Shown: positions 16,723 to 24,729 of the stretch, piece by piece
Position numbering within the stretch: position 1 is the stretch's first letter
How the letters are laid out: each line of letters begins with the position of its first letter
From: Leisingera aquimarina DSM 24565
Lineage (GTDB): Bacteria; Pseudomonadota; Alphaproteobacteria; Rhodobacterales; Rhodobacteraceae
Assembly: GCF_000473165.1 (NCBI RefSeq)
Contig: NZ_KI421504.1
Coordinates: 1 to 64,000, forward strand
Direction: 5' to 3'
Length of the DNA: 64,000 nt
Notes under the pieces: generated by a model
What the model was told of the DNA's origin: nothing
Database searches by the model: none
Seen by the model: only the letters and a program-made list of their open reading frames with translations
Made by a program: the position numbers and the translations under genes

Positions 16723-17595
16723 TCAGGAGAATTTCCGGAACAGGCGGGTCATGTCGAACAGCTCATCCAGGCGGTCATAGCGGTCCTTGGTTTTGTCCCA
16801 GCTTTCCTCCTGGGTGGCCGCGATCATCGCTTCCAGCAGCATCATGGTGGAGATGTTGGAATCCCAGGCGGACGGGATCTCGACCCAGCAGTTGAAGGTA
16901 TGTTCGGCAACCGACGCAATCGGGCTGGCCCATTGATCCGTGATAAGAACGATCTTCACTCCGCGTTCAGAGGCGAGTTCAGCCAGGCGCTGCAAGTTGG
17001 TTTCATAGCGGCGCACGTCGAATAGCAGCAGGGTGTCGCCCTCGACCATATCCAGCACGTAATGGGGCCAGGTGGCGGAGGAAGACGTCATATGGGTGAC
17101 CCGCTGCCGGATCGCCTGAAAATGGGTAAAGGCGTAATCCGCCAAGGCGCGGGTGATGCGGCCGCCAACCACATATAGCCGCCCCTCTGTATTTGAGAGC
17201 TGATGGACCGCTGCATCGAATTGCGCGGTGTCGATGTTGGAAAACGTCTGTTGCAGGTTGTCGGTGACGGCCTGTGCAAATCTGTTCAGCAGGTGGCCCT
17301 CGGGTGCCTCGGTCGCCCAATTGTCCCGCCGCTTGGTCGGGCCTGAAACCTTGGCCTCCAGCTCTTTCAGCAGCGCCTGATGGAACTGCGGATATCCTTT
17401 GAAGCCCAGTTTCTGCACCATCCGCGCCACTGTCGGTGTCGAGACATCAGCATTGCTGGCCACAATCGTGATCGAAGCCAAACCTGCCGCAGGGTAATTT
17501 TCCAGCAATAGATTTGCGAACTTGCGTTCGGATTGGGTGAGCGTGGAATAGGTCTCGCGGATCAACTCGCGAACGGTGGCTGGCGGTTTCGTCAA
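16723..17595 (-). CDS. RpiR-family transcriptional regulator
   Basis: A 290-residue HTH_6 plus SIS regulator. The HTH (about 30-60) reads ASNADVSTPTVARMVQKLGF; the SIS domain follows (LYVVGGRITRALADYAFTHF; DTLLLFDVRRYETNLQRLAE). It is divergent from the HutG-TRAP operon with a 154-bp shared region containing a 34-bp near-perfect dyad (17683-17716), so it is the likely regulator of that operon. The ligand is unknown. Confidence 0.87.
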   Translation of the reverse strand: MTKPPATVRELIRETYSTLTQSERKFANLLLENYPAAGLASITIVASNADVSTPTVARMVQKLGFKGYPQFHQALLKELEAKVSGPTKRRDNWATEAPEGHLLNRFAQAVTDNLQQTFSNIDTAQFDAAVHQLSNTEGRLYVVGGRITRALADYAFTHFQAIRQRVTHMTSSSATWPHYVLDMVEGDTLLLFDVRRYETNLQRLAELASERGVKIVLITDQWASPIASVAEHTFNCWVEIPSAWDSNISTMMLLEAMIAATQEESWDKTKDRYDRLDELFDMTRLFRKFS

Positions 17596-17682
17596 CGGGG
17601 CATTCCTGCTTTTTGAACAGACATTTTCCTACTCGGATCCGGCTTGAAAAGAAAGTTTCAGGAATCCCTGTGCGGAACCGAT

Positions 17683-17716
17683 CATGAAAAGATATTGACA
17701 CAAATATCTCTTCATG
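17683..17716. promoter_or_regulatory. 34-bp dyad operator between RpiR regulator and HutG-TRAP operon
   Basis: CATGAAAAGATAT (17683-17695) and ATATCTCTTCATG (17704-17716) pair in 12 of 13 positions across the 8-bp spacer TGACACAA. A TTGACA hexamer (17695-17700) sits at the centre and could be a -35, so binding here would block the promoter. It lies 34 bp before the HutG-like start. Confidence 0.6.
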
Positions 17717-17749
17717 GAAACATTTTTCCAAATCGCAGGGAGGCGGCAT

Positions 17750-18535
17750 ATGCGAGAGAGCGATTCTCACGCTCAGGGGGAGGCAGTGGAGGTGGTGAAC
17801 CGTAAGGGCACCAGCCCGGTTCTGCTGTTGTGCGAGCACGCCTCAAGCAATATCCCGGCACGCTATAGCGGACTGGGGCTGCGGGACGAGGACCGGCTGA
17901 GCCATGCCGCCTGGGATCCCGGCGCGCGGGCCATTGCTCTGCATATGTCTAAAGCCCTGAATGCACCGCTGGTGGCCAGCACCGTGTCGCGGCTGGTTTA
18001 CGACTGCAACCGCCCGCCCGAGGCGGCCTCGGCGATGCCGGAGAAATCCGAATTGGTAGAGGTGCCCGGCAACAAAGACCTGACCGCAGCGCAGCGGCAG
18101 GAGCGTGCGGACACGGTTTATGCACCGTTCTGCGGCACTGTCACCGAGATCATCAAGGCCCGCAAAGATGCCGGGCTGCAAACCGTTCTGGTTACCATGC
18201 ACAGCTTCACCCCGGTCTACTTCGGCGAAACCCGCGCGGTTGAAATCGGCATCCTGCATGACACCGACAGCCACCTGGCCGACGCAATGCTGGCCGCGGC
18301 CACTGCCCTGCCGCACCGCCGGGTGGAACGGAATGAGCCCTATGGCCCTGCGGATGGCGTCACCCATTCGCTGAAGATCCACGGGCTGGCGCACGGACTG
18401 GCCAATGTGATGATCGAAATCCGCAATGATCTGGTGACCACACCGCAAGAAGAAGAGGCCATGGCAGAAGAAATGCTGACATTATTGCGCCCGGCCCTGG
18501 CCGCGCTGGCGGCAGAAGGGGGCTTTGATGCCTAA
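17750..18535 (+). CDS. N-formylglutamate amidohydrolase-family (HutG-like) hydrolase
   Basis: 261 residues from ATG 17750 (preceded by AGGGAGGCGG). Family landmarks are LLLCEHASSNIPARY, VSRLVYDCNRPPEA and MHSFTPVYFGE, matching the zinc amidohydrolase fold that frees glutamate from N-formylglutamate. No other hut genes are near, so histidine degradation is unlikely. With a glutamine-synthetase-like ligase, an ADH and an ALDH downstream, it may hydrolyse a glutamyl amide at the end of the pathway. It overlaps the TRAP small permease gene by 8 bp. Confidence 0.85.
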   Translation: MRESDSHAQGEAVEVVNRKGTSPVLLLCEHASSNIPARYSGLGLRDEDRLSHAAWDPGARAIALHMSKALNAPLVASTVSRLVYDCNRPPEAASAMPEKSELVEVPGNKDLTAAQRQERADTVYAPFCGTVTEIIKARKDAGLQTVLVTMHSFTPVYFGETRAVEIGILHDTDSHLADAMLAAATALPHRRVERNEPYGPADGVTHSLKIHGLAHGLANVMIEIRNDLVTTPQEEEAMAEEMLTLLRPALAALAAEGGFDA

Positions 18536-19124
18536 AGTAATAAGGGCCTATGTCCGCGGCATCGATGCGATGAACCGTTTCATCGGCCGCTTCGCCATGT
18601 ATCTGATCTTTGCCCTGATCGGGGTCCTTTTGTGGTCGTCGGTGTCCAAGACCTTTTTCGACCCGTCGCACTGGACGCTGGAAACAGCGCAGTTTGTGAT
18701 GGTGGCCTATTACATTCTAGGCGGACCATATTCGATCCAGATGGGATCAAACGTCCGGATGGATCTGTTTTATGGCGCCTGGTCGACAAAAACCAAGGCG
18801 CTGGTCGATGCTTTCACCGTGCTGTTCCTGATAACTTATCTGGTGATCCTGATGTACGGGGCACTCAGCTCCACCGCCTATTCCCTGGGTTACTTCGGGC
18901 TGGAGCCTGTGCAGTTCTTCTGGGACTTGCTCAAAACCCTGCTGAGCGAAGGCCCCGCCGCTGCGGGTGAAAAGCTCGGCTATCTCGAGCGCAGCTCAAC
19001 CGCCTGGAGGCCGTTCCTGTGGCCTGTCAAAACCATCCTCTGCTTCGGCGTCTTTCTGATGCTGCTGCAATGCCTTGCCGAATTGTTCCGGGATATCGGA
19101 CGCCTGCGCGGAGTTGAAATCTGA
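18528..19124 (+). CDS. TRAP transporter small permease (DctQ family)
   Basis: A 198-residue membrane protein with four hydrophobic segments, including YLIFALIGVLLWSSVS and FLITYLVILMYGALSS. The order small permease, large permease, binding protein is normal for TRAP systems. An insertion around residues 125-165 (LEPVQFFWDLLKTLL...) makes it longer than many DctQ proteins. It ends within the first base of the DctM start codon. Confidence 0.87.
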   Translation: MPKVIRAYVRGIDAMNRFIGRFAMYLIFALIGVLLWSSVSKTFFDPSHWTLETAQFVMVAYYILGGPYSIQMGSNVRMDLFYGAWSTKTKALVDAFTVLFLITYLVILMYGALSSTAYSLGYFGLEPVQFFWDLLKTLLSEGPAAAGEKLGYLERSSTAWRPFLWPVKTILCFGVFLMLLQCLAELFRDIGRLRGVEI

Positions 19125-20626
19125 TGTCCTACGAATGGATTGCTATCGTCATGTTTGCCGGCATGATGCTGATGCTGATGACCGGCCAGCGGGTGTTTGG
19201 CGCCATCGGCTTTGTCGGGGCAGTTGCGGGCATGCTCTTGTGGGGCACCGGCGGGGTGGAGATCCCCTTTTCCGCAGCGATGAAGCTAATGAAATGGTAT
19301 CCGCTGCTGACCCTGCCGATGTTCATCTTCATGGGCTACGTTCTGTCTGAATCAAAGATCGCCGACGACCTTTACCGGATGTTCCATGTCTGGATGGGGC
19401 CGGTGAAGGGTGGTCTGGCGATCGGCACCATCGGTCTGATGGTTCTGATTTCGGCGATGAACGGCCTGTCGGTGGCCGGCATGGCGATTGGTGCAACTAT
19501 CGCCCTGCCTGAACTGCTGCGCCGCGGCTATGACAAGATCCTGGTGACCGGCACCATCCAGGCAGGCTCCTCCCTTGGCATCTTGGTGCCGCCGTCTGTG
19601 GTGCTGGTGCTTTATGCGATGATCGCCCGCCAGCCGGTGGGCCAGCTGTGGCTGGCCGGCGTGATCCCGGGCCTGCTTATGGCCACGATGTTCATCATCT
19701 ACATCTATGTCCGCTCCCGCATGCAGCCCGATCTGGGTCCGGCCATGCACCCTGAGGATCTGGCGGAATACGAGCAGATCACCGACCACCCGCTGCGCCT
19801 GAACTACATCGTGCTGGGCGCGTTGGTGCTGGTGCCGCTGTTGATCAAGACCGGCACGATGGAAGCCAAACCCGCGCTTGGTGTGGCGCTGGCCCTAGGA
19901 GCACTGTCCTTCCTGACCCGCAAGAACACCCTGTTCTACAAAGACGTGTTCATGAAGGAAAAATACCGCCTGCTGTTCTCCGGGGTGCTGCCGCTGGCGA
20001 TCTTTGCCGCGATGATGGTGCCGTTTGTGAACGGCTGGACGTCACTGGTGGAAAGCTCGGCCATCGGTGCCATGACCGCCTTTATTGCCGCGGTGCTGAA
20101 GGGGCGGATGACCAAGGATGTGTTTGAGACTTCGGTGCGCTCAACCCTTGGCATCTCCTGCATGTTCATGTGGATCATCCTGGCAGCGCTGGCCTTTGGC
20201 GCGATCTTTGACGGCCTCGGCGCGGTCAAAGCCATCGAAGACCTGTTCACTACCAAGCTGGGCCTTTCCCCCTGGATGATACTGATCCTGATGCAGCTGA
20301 GCTTCATCGTGATGGGCACCTTCCTGGATGACACCGCGATGCTGGTGATCGTGGCACCGCTGTATGTGCCGCTGGTGGGCGCGCTTGGGTTCGATCTGAT
20401 CTGGTACGGGGTGCTTTATACTATTACCACCCAGATCGCCTATATGACGCCGCCCTTCGGTTATAACCTGTTCCTGATGCGGGCAATGGCACCGCCGGAA
20501 ATCGGACTGAAGGACATCTATGTCTCAATCATCCCCTTTGCCGCGGTGATGGTGCTGGCCCTGGCCCTGATCATGGTCTTCCCGCAAATCGCCCTGTGGC
20601 TGCCGGGATATGTCTACGGAAAATAA
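19124..20626 (+). CDS. TRAP transporter large permease (DctM family)
   Basis: A 500-residue inner-membrane protein with about 12 hydrophobic segments. Family motifs include ISAMNGLSVAGMAIGATIALPE, GSSLGILVPPSVVLVLYAMI and the C-terminal TPPFGYNLFLMRA. It carries the sodium-coupled transport step together with DctQ. A long soluble loop (about residues 195-225) is typical. Substrate is set by the binding protein. Confidence 0.9.
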   Translation: MSYEWIAIVMFAGMMLMLMTGQRVFGAIGFVGAVAGMLLWGTGGVEIPFSAAMKLMKWYPLLTLPMFIFMGYVLSESKIADDLYRMFHVWMGPVKGGLAIGTIGLMVLISAMNGLSVAGMAIGATIALPELLRRGYDKILVTGTIQAGSSLGILVPPSVVLVLYAMIARQPVGQLWLAGVIPGLLMATMFIIYIYVRSRMQPDLGPAMHPEDLAEYEQITDHPLRLNYIVLGALVLVPLLIKTGTMEAKPALGVALALGALSFLTRKNTLFYKDVFMKEKYRLLFSGVLPLAIFAAMMVPFVNGWTSLVESSAIGAMTAFIAAVLKGRMTKDVFETSVRSTLGISCMFMWIILAALAFGAIFDGLGAVKAIEDLFTTKLGLSPWMILILMQLSFIVMGTFLDDTAMLVIVAPLYVPLVGALGFDLIWYGVLYTITTQIAYMTPPFGYNLFLMRAMAPPEIGLKDIYVSIIPFAAVMVLALALIMVFPQIALWLPGYVYGK

Positions 20627-20678
20627 CCAAGCAAGAGTCCTGCCAAGGGGCCGGATATTTCAACAAGGAGTGAGAGTT

Positions 20679-21713
20679 ATGACAACAAGACGTAAGTTTC
20701 TGAAGACCGCCGGCGTTGGCGCCATGGCGGCACCGCTGGCCACCCCGGCCCTGGCCCAGTCCACCATCAAATGGCGGATGCAGACCTATGCCGGTGCGGC
20801 GCTGGGTGAACATGTGATCAAACCCGCCATCGACATGTTCAACAAGATCGCCGGCGACCGGATGCAGATCGAGCTTTTCTACGCCGATCAGCTGGTCCCC
20901 ACCGGCGAGCTGTTCCGCGCCATGCAGCGCGGCACCATCGACGCGGTGCAGTCGGATGATGACTCGATGGCCTCGCCCACCGAGGTCACCGTGTTCGGCG
21001 GCTACTTCCCCTTTGCCTCGCGCTATTCGCTGGACGTGCCGGTGCTGTTCAACCAGTACGGCCTGAACGAGATCTGGGACGCAGAGTATTCCAAGGTCGG
21101 CGTCAAGCACATCTCTGCCGGTGCTTGGGATCCCTGCCATTTTGCCACCAAGGACCCGATCAATTCGCTGGCGGATTTGAAGGGCAAGCGCGTCTTCACC
21201 TTCCCGACCGCGGGCCGCTTCCTGTCGCAGTTCGGTGTTGTGCCGGTCACCCTGCCCTGGGAAGACATCGAGGTCGCAGTACAGACCGGAGAGCTGGACG
21301 GCATCGCCTGGTCCGGCATCACCGAGGATTACACCGTCGGCTGGTCCAAGGTCACCGACTACTTCCTGACCAACAACATCTCCGGCGCCTGGGCGGGGTC
21401 GTTCTTTGCAAACCAGGGCCGCTGGAATGAACTGCCCGAAGACCTGCAGACCCTGTTCCGCGTCTGTTGCGACCAGTCGCACTACTACCGCCAGTGGTGG
21501 TACTGGGGCGGTGAAGCCAACCTGCGCGTTAACGGCAGCGACATGAAGCTGACCACCATTCCGGATGACGAATGGGCACAAGTCGAAGACGCGGCAGTGA
21601 AGTTCTGGGACGAGATCGCAGCCGAATCCGAAACAAAGGCAAAGGTTGTCGAGATCTTCAAGAAGTACAACGCCGACATGCAAAAAGCGGGCCGCCCCTA
21701 CCGCTACGGCTAA
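20679..21713 (+). CDS. TRAP transporter substrate-binding protein (DctP family)
   Basis: 344 residues from ATG 20679 (AAGGAGTGA upstream). The N-terminus MTTRRKFLKTAGVGAMAAPL is a twin-arginine-type signal ending ATPALAQ. The mature protein has the DctP features GELFRAMQRGTIDAVQ, FTFPTAGRFLSQFG and TGELDGIAWSG. Many aromatic residues in the presumed cleft (YYRQWWYWGG) resemble binding proteins for organic acids or small amides rather than sialic acid. Ligand not determinable. Confidence 0.88.
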   Translation: MTTRRKFLKTAGVGAMAAPLATPALAQSTIKWRMQTYAGAALGEHVIKPAIDMFNKIAGDRMQIELFYADQLVPTGELFRAMQRGTIDAVQSDDDSMASPTEVTVFGGYFPFASRYSLDVPVLFNQYGLNEIWDAEYSKVGVKHISAGAWDPCHFATKDPINSLADLKGKRVFTFPTAGRFLSQFGVVPVTLPWEDIEVAVQTGELDGIAWSGITEDYTVGWSKVTDYFLTNNISGAWAGSFFANQGRWNELPEDLQTLFRVCCDQSHYYRQWWYWGGEANLRVNGSDMKLTTIPDDEWAQVEDAAVKFWDEIAAESETKAKVVEIFKKYNADMQKAGRPYRYG

Positions 21714-21733
21714 GGGGCTGTTGAAAAACAGGA

Positions 21734-21806
21734 TTTGGCCTGCACCGCAGCGGGCCAAATTCCTTACTCAAGGAATTTGCCAAAACTTTTGAAGAAAAGT
21801 TTTGGC
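21734..21806. repeat. Three adjacent hairpins after the dctP stop
   Basis: ATTTGGCC/GGCCAAAT (21734-21760), a 9-bp perfect stem AAATTCCTT/AAGGAATTT (21757-21778, 4-nt loop) and a 12-bp perfect stem GCCAAAACTTTT/AAAAGTTTTGGC (21779-21806, loop GAAG) follow each other. The first two overlap, so they can form alternative structures. They lie between dctP and the GS-like gene and may attenuate transcription or stabilise the upstream mRNA. Confidence 0.65.
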
Positions 21807-21828
21807 CTGAACACGCAAAGGGCTGCTC

Positions 21829-23181
21829 ATGCTCTCCTTCGATGATTTGAAATCCCAGGTTTCTTCGGGTCTGGTCGACACCGTTCTGGTCTGTCTTGTG
21901 GACATGCAGGGTCGGCTGATGGGCAAGCGTTTCCACGCCAAGCATTTTGTTGCCGGCGCCTGGGAAGAGACCCATTGCTGCAACTATCTGCTGGCGACGG
22001 ACCTGGAGATGGCGACGCCGGACGGCTATGCCTCGACCAGCTGGGAAAACGGCTATGGCGATTATGTGATGAAGCCTGACCTCGCCACCCTCAGGCCCGT
22101 GCCGTGGCTGGACAGCACAGTGATGGTGCTCTGCGATGTGCTGGATCATCACACGCATGAAGAGGTTTCGCACTCCCCCCGCGCCATTCTGAAGGCCCAA
22201 GTGAACCGGCTTAAGGCGATGGGCTATGACGCCATGTGCGCCACTGAGCTTGAGTTTTTCCTGTTCGAAAAGAGCTTTGACGAGATCCGCAAATCGGGCT
22301 TTCGAGATTTGGCGCCGATCTCGGGCTACAACGAGGATTACAGCATCCTGCAGACCTCCCGCGAGGAGCATGTGATGCGCCCGATCCGCAACCACCTGTG
22401 GGACGCAGGCTTGCCGATCGAAAACTCCAAGGGCGAGGCCGAGACCGGCCAGGAAGAGCTGAACATCAAATACGCCGCGGCAATGGACACGGCAGAATAC
22501 CACACCATCGCGAAACACGCGGTGAAGGAAATCGCCCACCAGCAGGGCCATGCGGTAACCTTCCTGCCGAAATGGAGCCACGAAAAGGTCGGCTCTTCCT
22601 CCCATGTGCATCAGTCGCTGTGGCAGAACGGCAAGCCCGTGTTTCACGACCCGTCGGATGAGCTGGGCATGTCGCCGCTGATGAAAGCATATATGGCCGG
22701 GCTGCTGAAATACGCCCCCGACTATACCGCCTTCATGGCGCCCTATATCAACAGCTACAAACGCTTCATGAAGGGCACCTTTGCACCGACGCGGATCATC
22801 TGGTCGGTGGACAACCGCACCGCCGGCTACCGCCTGTGCGGCGCAGGGACCAAGGCGATCCGGGTCGAATGCCGCATTCCGGGCTCCGACATGAACCCCT
22901 ATTTGGCGATGGCGGGCATGCTGGCGGCGGGCATTGCCGGCATTGAGGAAGGGCTGGATTTGCAGCCGCCGGCCAAGGGGGATGTCTACCAGGGCGACAG
23001 CGGCATGATCCCCGGCACCCTGCGCGACGCAGCGGCGGCGCTGAAAGGGTCGGAAATGCTGCGTTCCGCCCTTGGCGAAGATGTGGTCGGCCATTATGTG
23101 CGCGCCGCCGAGGTGGAGATCGAGGAGTTTGACCGCGTGGTTACCGACTACGAGATCGCACGCGGCTTCGAGCGGGCGTGA
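21829..23181 (+). CDS. Glutamine-synthetase-family gamma-glutamyl ligase
   Basis: A 450-residue GS-fold enzyme. Visible are the N-terminal beta-grasp (LVDTVLVCLVDMQGRLMGKR), the metal-site strand CATELEFFLFEK, HVHQSLWQNGKPVF for nucleotide/metal binding and the C-terminal RTAGYRLCGAGTKAIRVECR loop. It is not housekeeping GlnA: it lacks the adenylylation-site region and is typical of PuuA/GlnT-like ligases that attach glutamate to amines. Being between a TRAP importer and ALDH/ADH genes, it probably gamma-glutamylates the imported amine. Confidence 0.83.
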   Translation: MLSFDDLKSQVSSGLVDTVLVCLVDMQGRLMGKRFHAKHFVAGAWEETHCCNYLLATDLEMATPDGYASTSWENGYGDYVMKPDLATLRPVPWLDSTVMVLCDVLDHHTHEEVSHSPRAILKAQVNRLKAMGYDAMCATELEFFLFEKSFDEIRKSGFRDLAPISGYNEDYSILQTSREEHVMRPIRNHLWDAGLPIENSKGEAETGQEELNIKYAAAMDTAEYHTIAKHAVKEIAHQQGHAVTFLPKWSHEKVGSSSHVHQSLWQNGKPVFHDPSDELGMSPLMKAYMAGLLKYAPDYTAFMAPYINSYKRFMKGTFAPTRIIWSVDNRTAGYRLCGAGTKAIRVECRIPGSDMNPYLAMAGMLAAGIAGIEEGLDLQPPAKGDVYQGDSGMIPGTLRDAAAALKGSEMLRSALGEDVVGHYVRAAEVEIEEFDRVVTDYEIARGFERA

Positions 23182-23196
23182 TCCGGCCCCGGCGGA

Positions 23197-23246
23197 CCGG
23201 GGGCCAGCCCCCTGACCCACGAGGTATTTTTGACCAGAAAGAAGCA
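23197..23246. repeat. Extragenic repeat, copy 3 (inverted orientation)
   Basis: Read on the minus strand, TTCTGGTCAAAAATACCTCG is followed by a GGGGGCTGGCCCCC stem. It belongs to the CAAATACTCC-type family and fills the gap between the GS-like and ALDH genes. Confidence 0.5.
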
Positions 23247-23281
23247 GGGGCGGCAGTGTCCCTTGGAATGGAGTTGATGGC

Positions 23282-24664
23282 ATGGGCCAGACACTAAAGT
23301 GCATCTCGCCGATCGACGGATCGGTTTTTGCCGAACGCGAAACCTTGTCGCGAGAGGCGGCTGTTGACGCGGCGGCGCGCGCCCGAGCGGCCCAGACCGC
23401 CTGGGCCGCTCGCTCCCTGCAGGAGCGAATCGGCCTGGTGATGGCAGGCGTCGCTGCCGTTGGCGCGATGAACGATGAAATCGTGCCGGAACTGGCCCAT
23501 ATGATGGGCCGGCCGGTGCGTTATGGCGGCGAGTTCGGCGGCTTTAACGAACGTGCCTCGCATATGGCGAAGATCGCTGTGGAATCGCTGGCCGATATCG
23601 AGGTTGGTGAGGACGCCGGCTTTAAACGCTATATCAAGCGTGTCCCGCATGGGGTCGTGCTTGTCGTGGCGCCATGGAACTACCCCTATATGACCGCAAT
23701 CAACACTGTGGCCCCTGCCCTGATCGCAGGCAATGCGGTGGTGCTGAAACATGCTACCCAGACGCTGCTGGCAGGCGAACGCATGGCGCAGGCTTTTGTT
23801 TCGGCGGGTGTGCCTGCGGATGTGTTCCAGAATGTCTTTTTGGACCATGGCACCACCTCGGCACTGATTGCAGAGAAGGCGTTCAACTTCGTGAACTTCA
23901 CCGGCTCGGTGGGCGGCGGCCAGGCGATGGAGCGCGCTGCGGCGGGAACTTTCACCGGCGTCGGCACCGAGCTGGGCGGCAAGGATCCGGGCTATGTGAT
24001 GGAGGATGCTGATCTGGACGCGGCGGTGGACACGCTGATTGACGGCGCGATGTTCAACTCCGGCCAGTGCTGCTGCGGCATCGAGCGGATCTATGTGCAT
24101 GAAAGCCTCTATGATGCCTTCCTGGAGAAGGCCATTGCCATCGTGAAGGGTTACAAGCTGGGCAATCCTCTGGACACGGAAACAACGATTGGCCCGATGG
24201 CCAATGTGCGGTTTGCAGGCGAAGTACGTGGCCAGATCGCCGAGGCGGTCGAGGCTGGTGCCGTGACCCATATCGATCCCTTTGCCGAGGACGACGGCGG
24301 CGCCTATCTGACACCCCAGATCCTGACGGGAGTCACCCATGACATGCGGGTGATGCGCGAGGAAAGCTTTGGCCCGGTGGTTGGCATCATGAAGGTCGCC
24401 TCGGACGACGAAGCCGTTGCCCTGATGAACGACAGCGACTTCGGCCTCACCGCTTCGCTCTGGACCAGGGACGTGGAGCGGGCGCAGCGCGTCGGGGACC
24501 GGATCGAGACCGGCACCGTCTTCATGAACCGCGCCGATTACCTGGATCCTGGTCTGTGCTGGACCGGCTGCAAGGATACAGGCCGCGGCGGCGGCCTCTC
24601 GGTCATCGGCTATCACAATCTGACCCGTCCGAAGTCCTATCACCTGAAAAAAGTGACCGGCTAA
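23282..24664 (+). CDS. NAD(P)-dependent aldehyde dehydrogenase
   Basis: A 460-residue ALDH. Landmarks are VAPWNYPYMTAIN (oxyanion Asn), GTELGGKDPGYV (general-base Glu) and NSGQCCCGIERIY (catalytic Cys in a triple-Cys run). The short N-terminus and CCC run are typical of a subgroup near succinate-semialdehyde and gamma-glutamyl-aminoaldehyde dehydrogenases. It follows the GS-like ligase and precedes the iron ADH, so it should oxidise the aldehyde that the ADH makes. Confidence 0.87.
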   Translation: MGQTLKCISPIDGSVFAERETLSREAAVDAAARARAAQTAWAARSLQERIGLVMAGVAAVGAMNDEIVPELAHMMGRPVRYGGEFGGFNERASHMAKIAVESLADIEVGEDAGFKRYIKRVPHGVVLVVAPWNYPYMTAINTVAPALIAGNAVVLKHATQTLLAGERMAQAFVSAGVPADVFQNVFLDHGTTSALIAEKAFNFVNFTGSVGGGQAMERAAAGTFTGVGTELGGKDPGYVMEDADLDAAVDTLIDGAMFNSGQCCCGIERIYVHESLYDAFLEKAIAIVKGYKLGNPLDTETTIGPMANVRFAGEVRGQIAEAVEAGAVTHIDPFAEDDGGAYLTPQILTGVTHDMRVMREESFGPVVGIMKVASDDEAVALMNDSDFGLTASLWTRDVERAQRVGDRIETGTVFMNRADYLDPGLCWTGCKDTGRGGGLSVIGYHNLTRPKSYHLKKVTG

Positions 24665-24729
24665 GGGCGGCCCCGCCTGCCCCGGCGTCTCCACCCCGGG
24701 GCGGGCCATTGAATCAAAGGAACGACAAC

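Noticed and set aside
17750-18535. Histidine utilisation operon, from the HutG-like protein
   Set aside because: No hutU, hutH, hutI or hutF gene is nearby; the neighbours are TRAP, GS-like, ALDH and ADH genes.
21658-23304. 548-residue minus-strand frame across the GS-like gene
   Set aside because: Antisense to a strongly conserved GS-fold gene, low-complexity composition, no RBS or motif.
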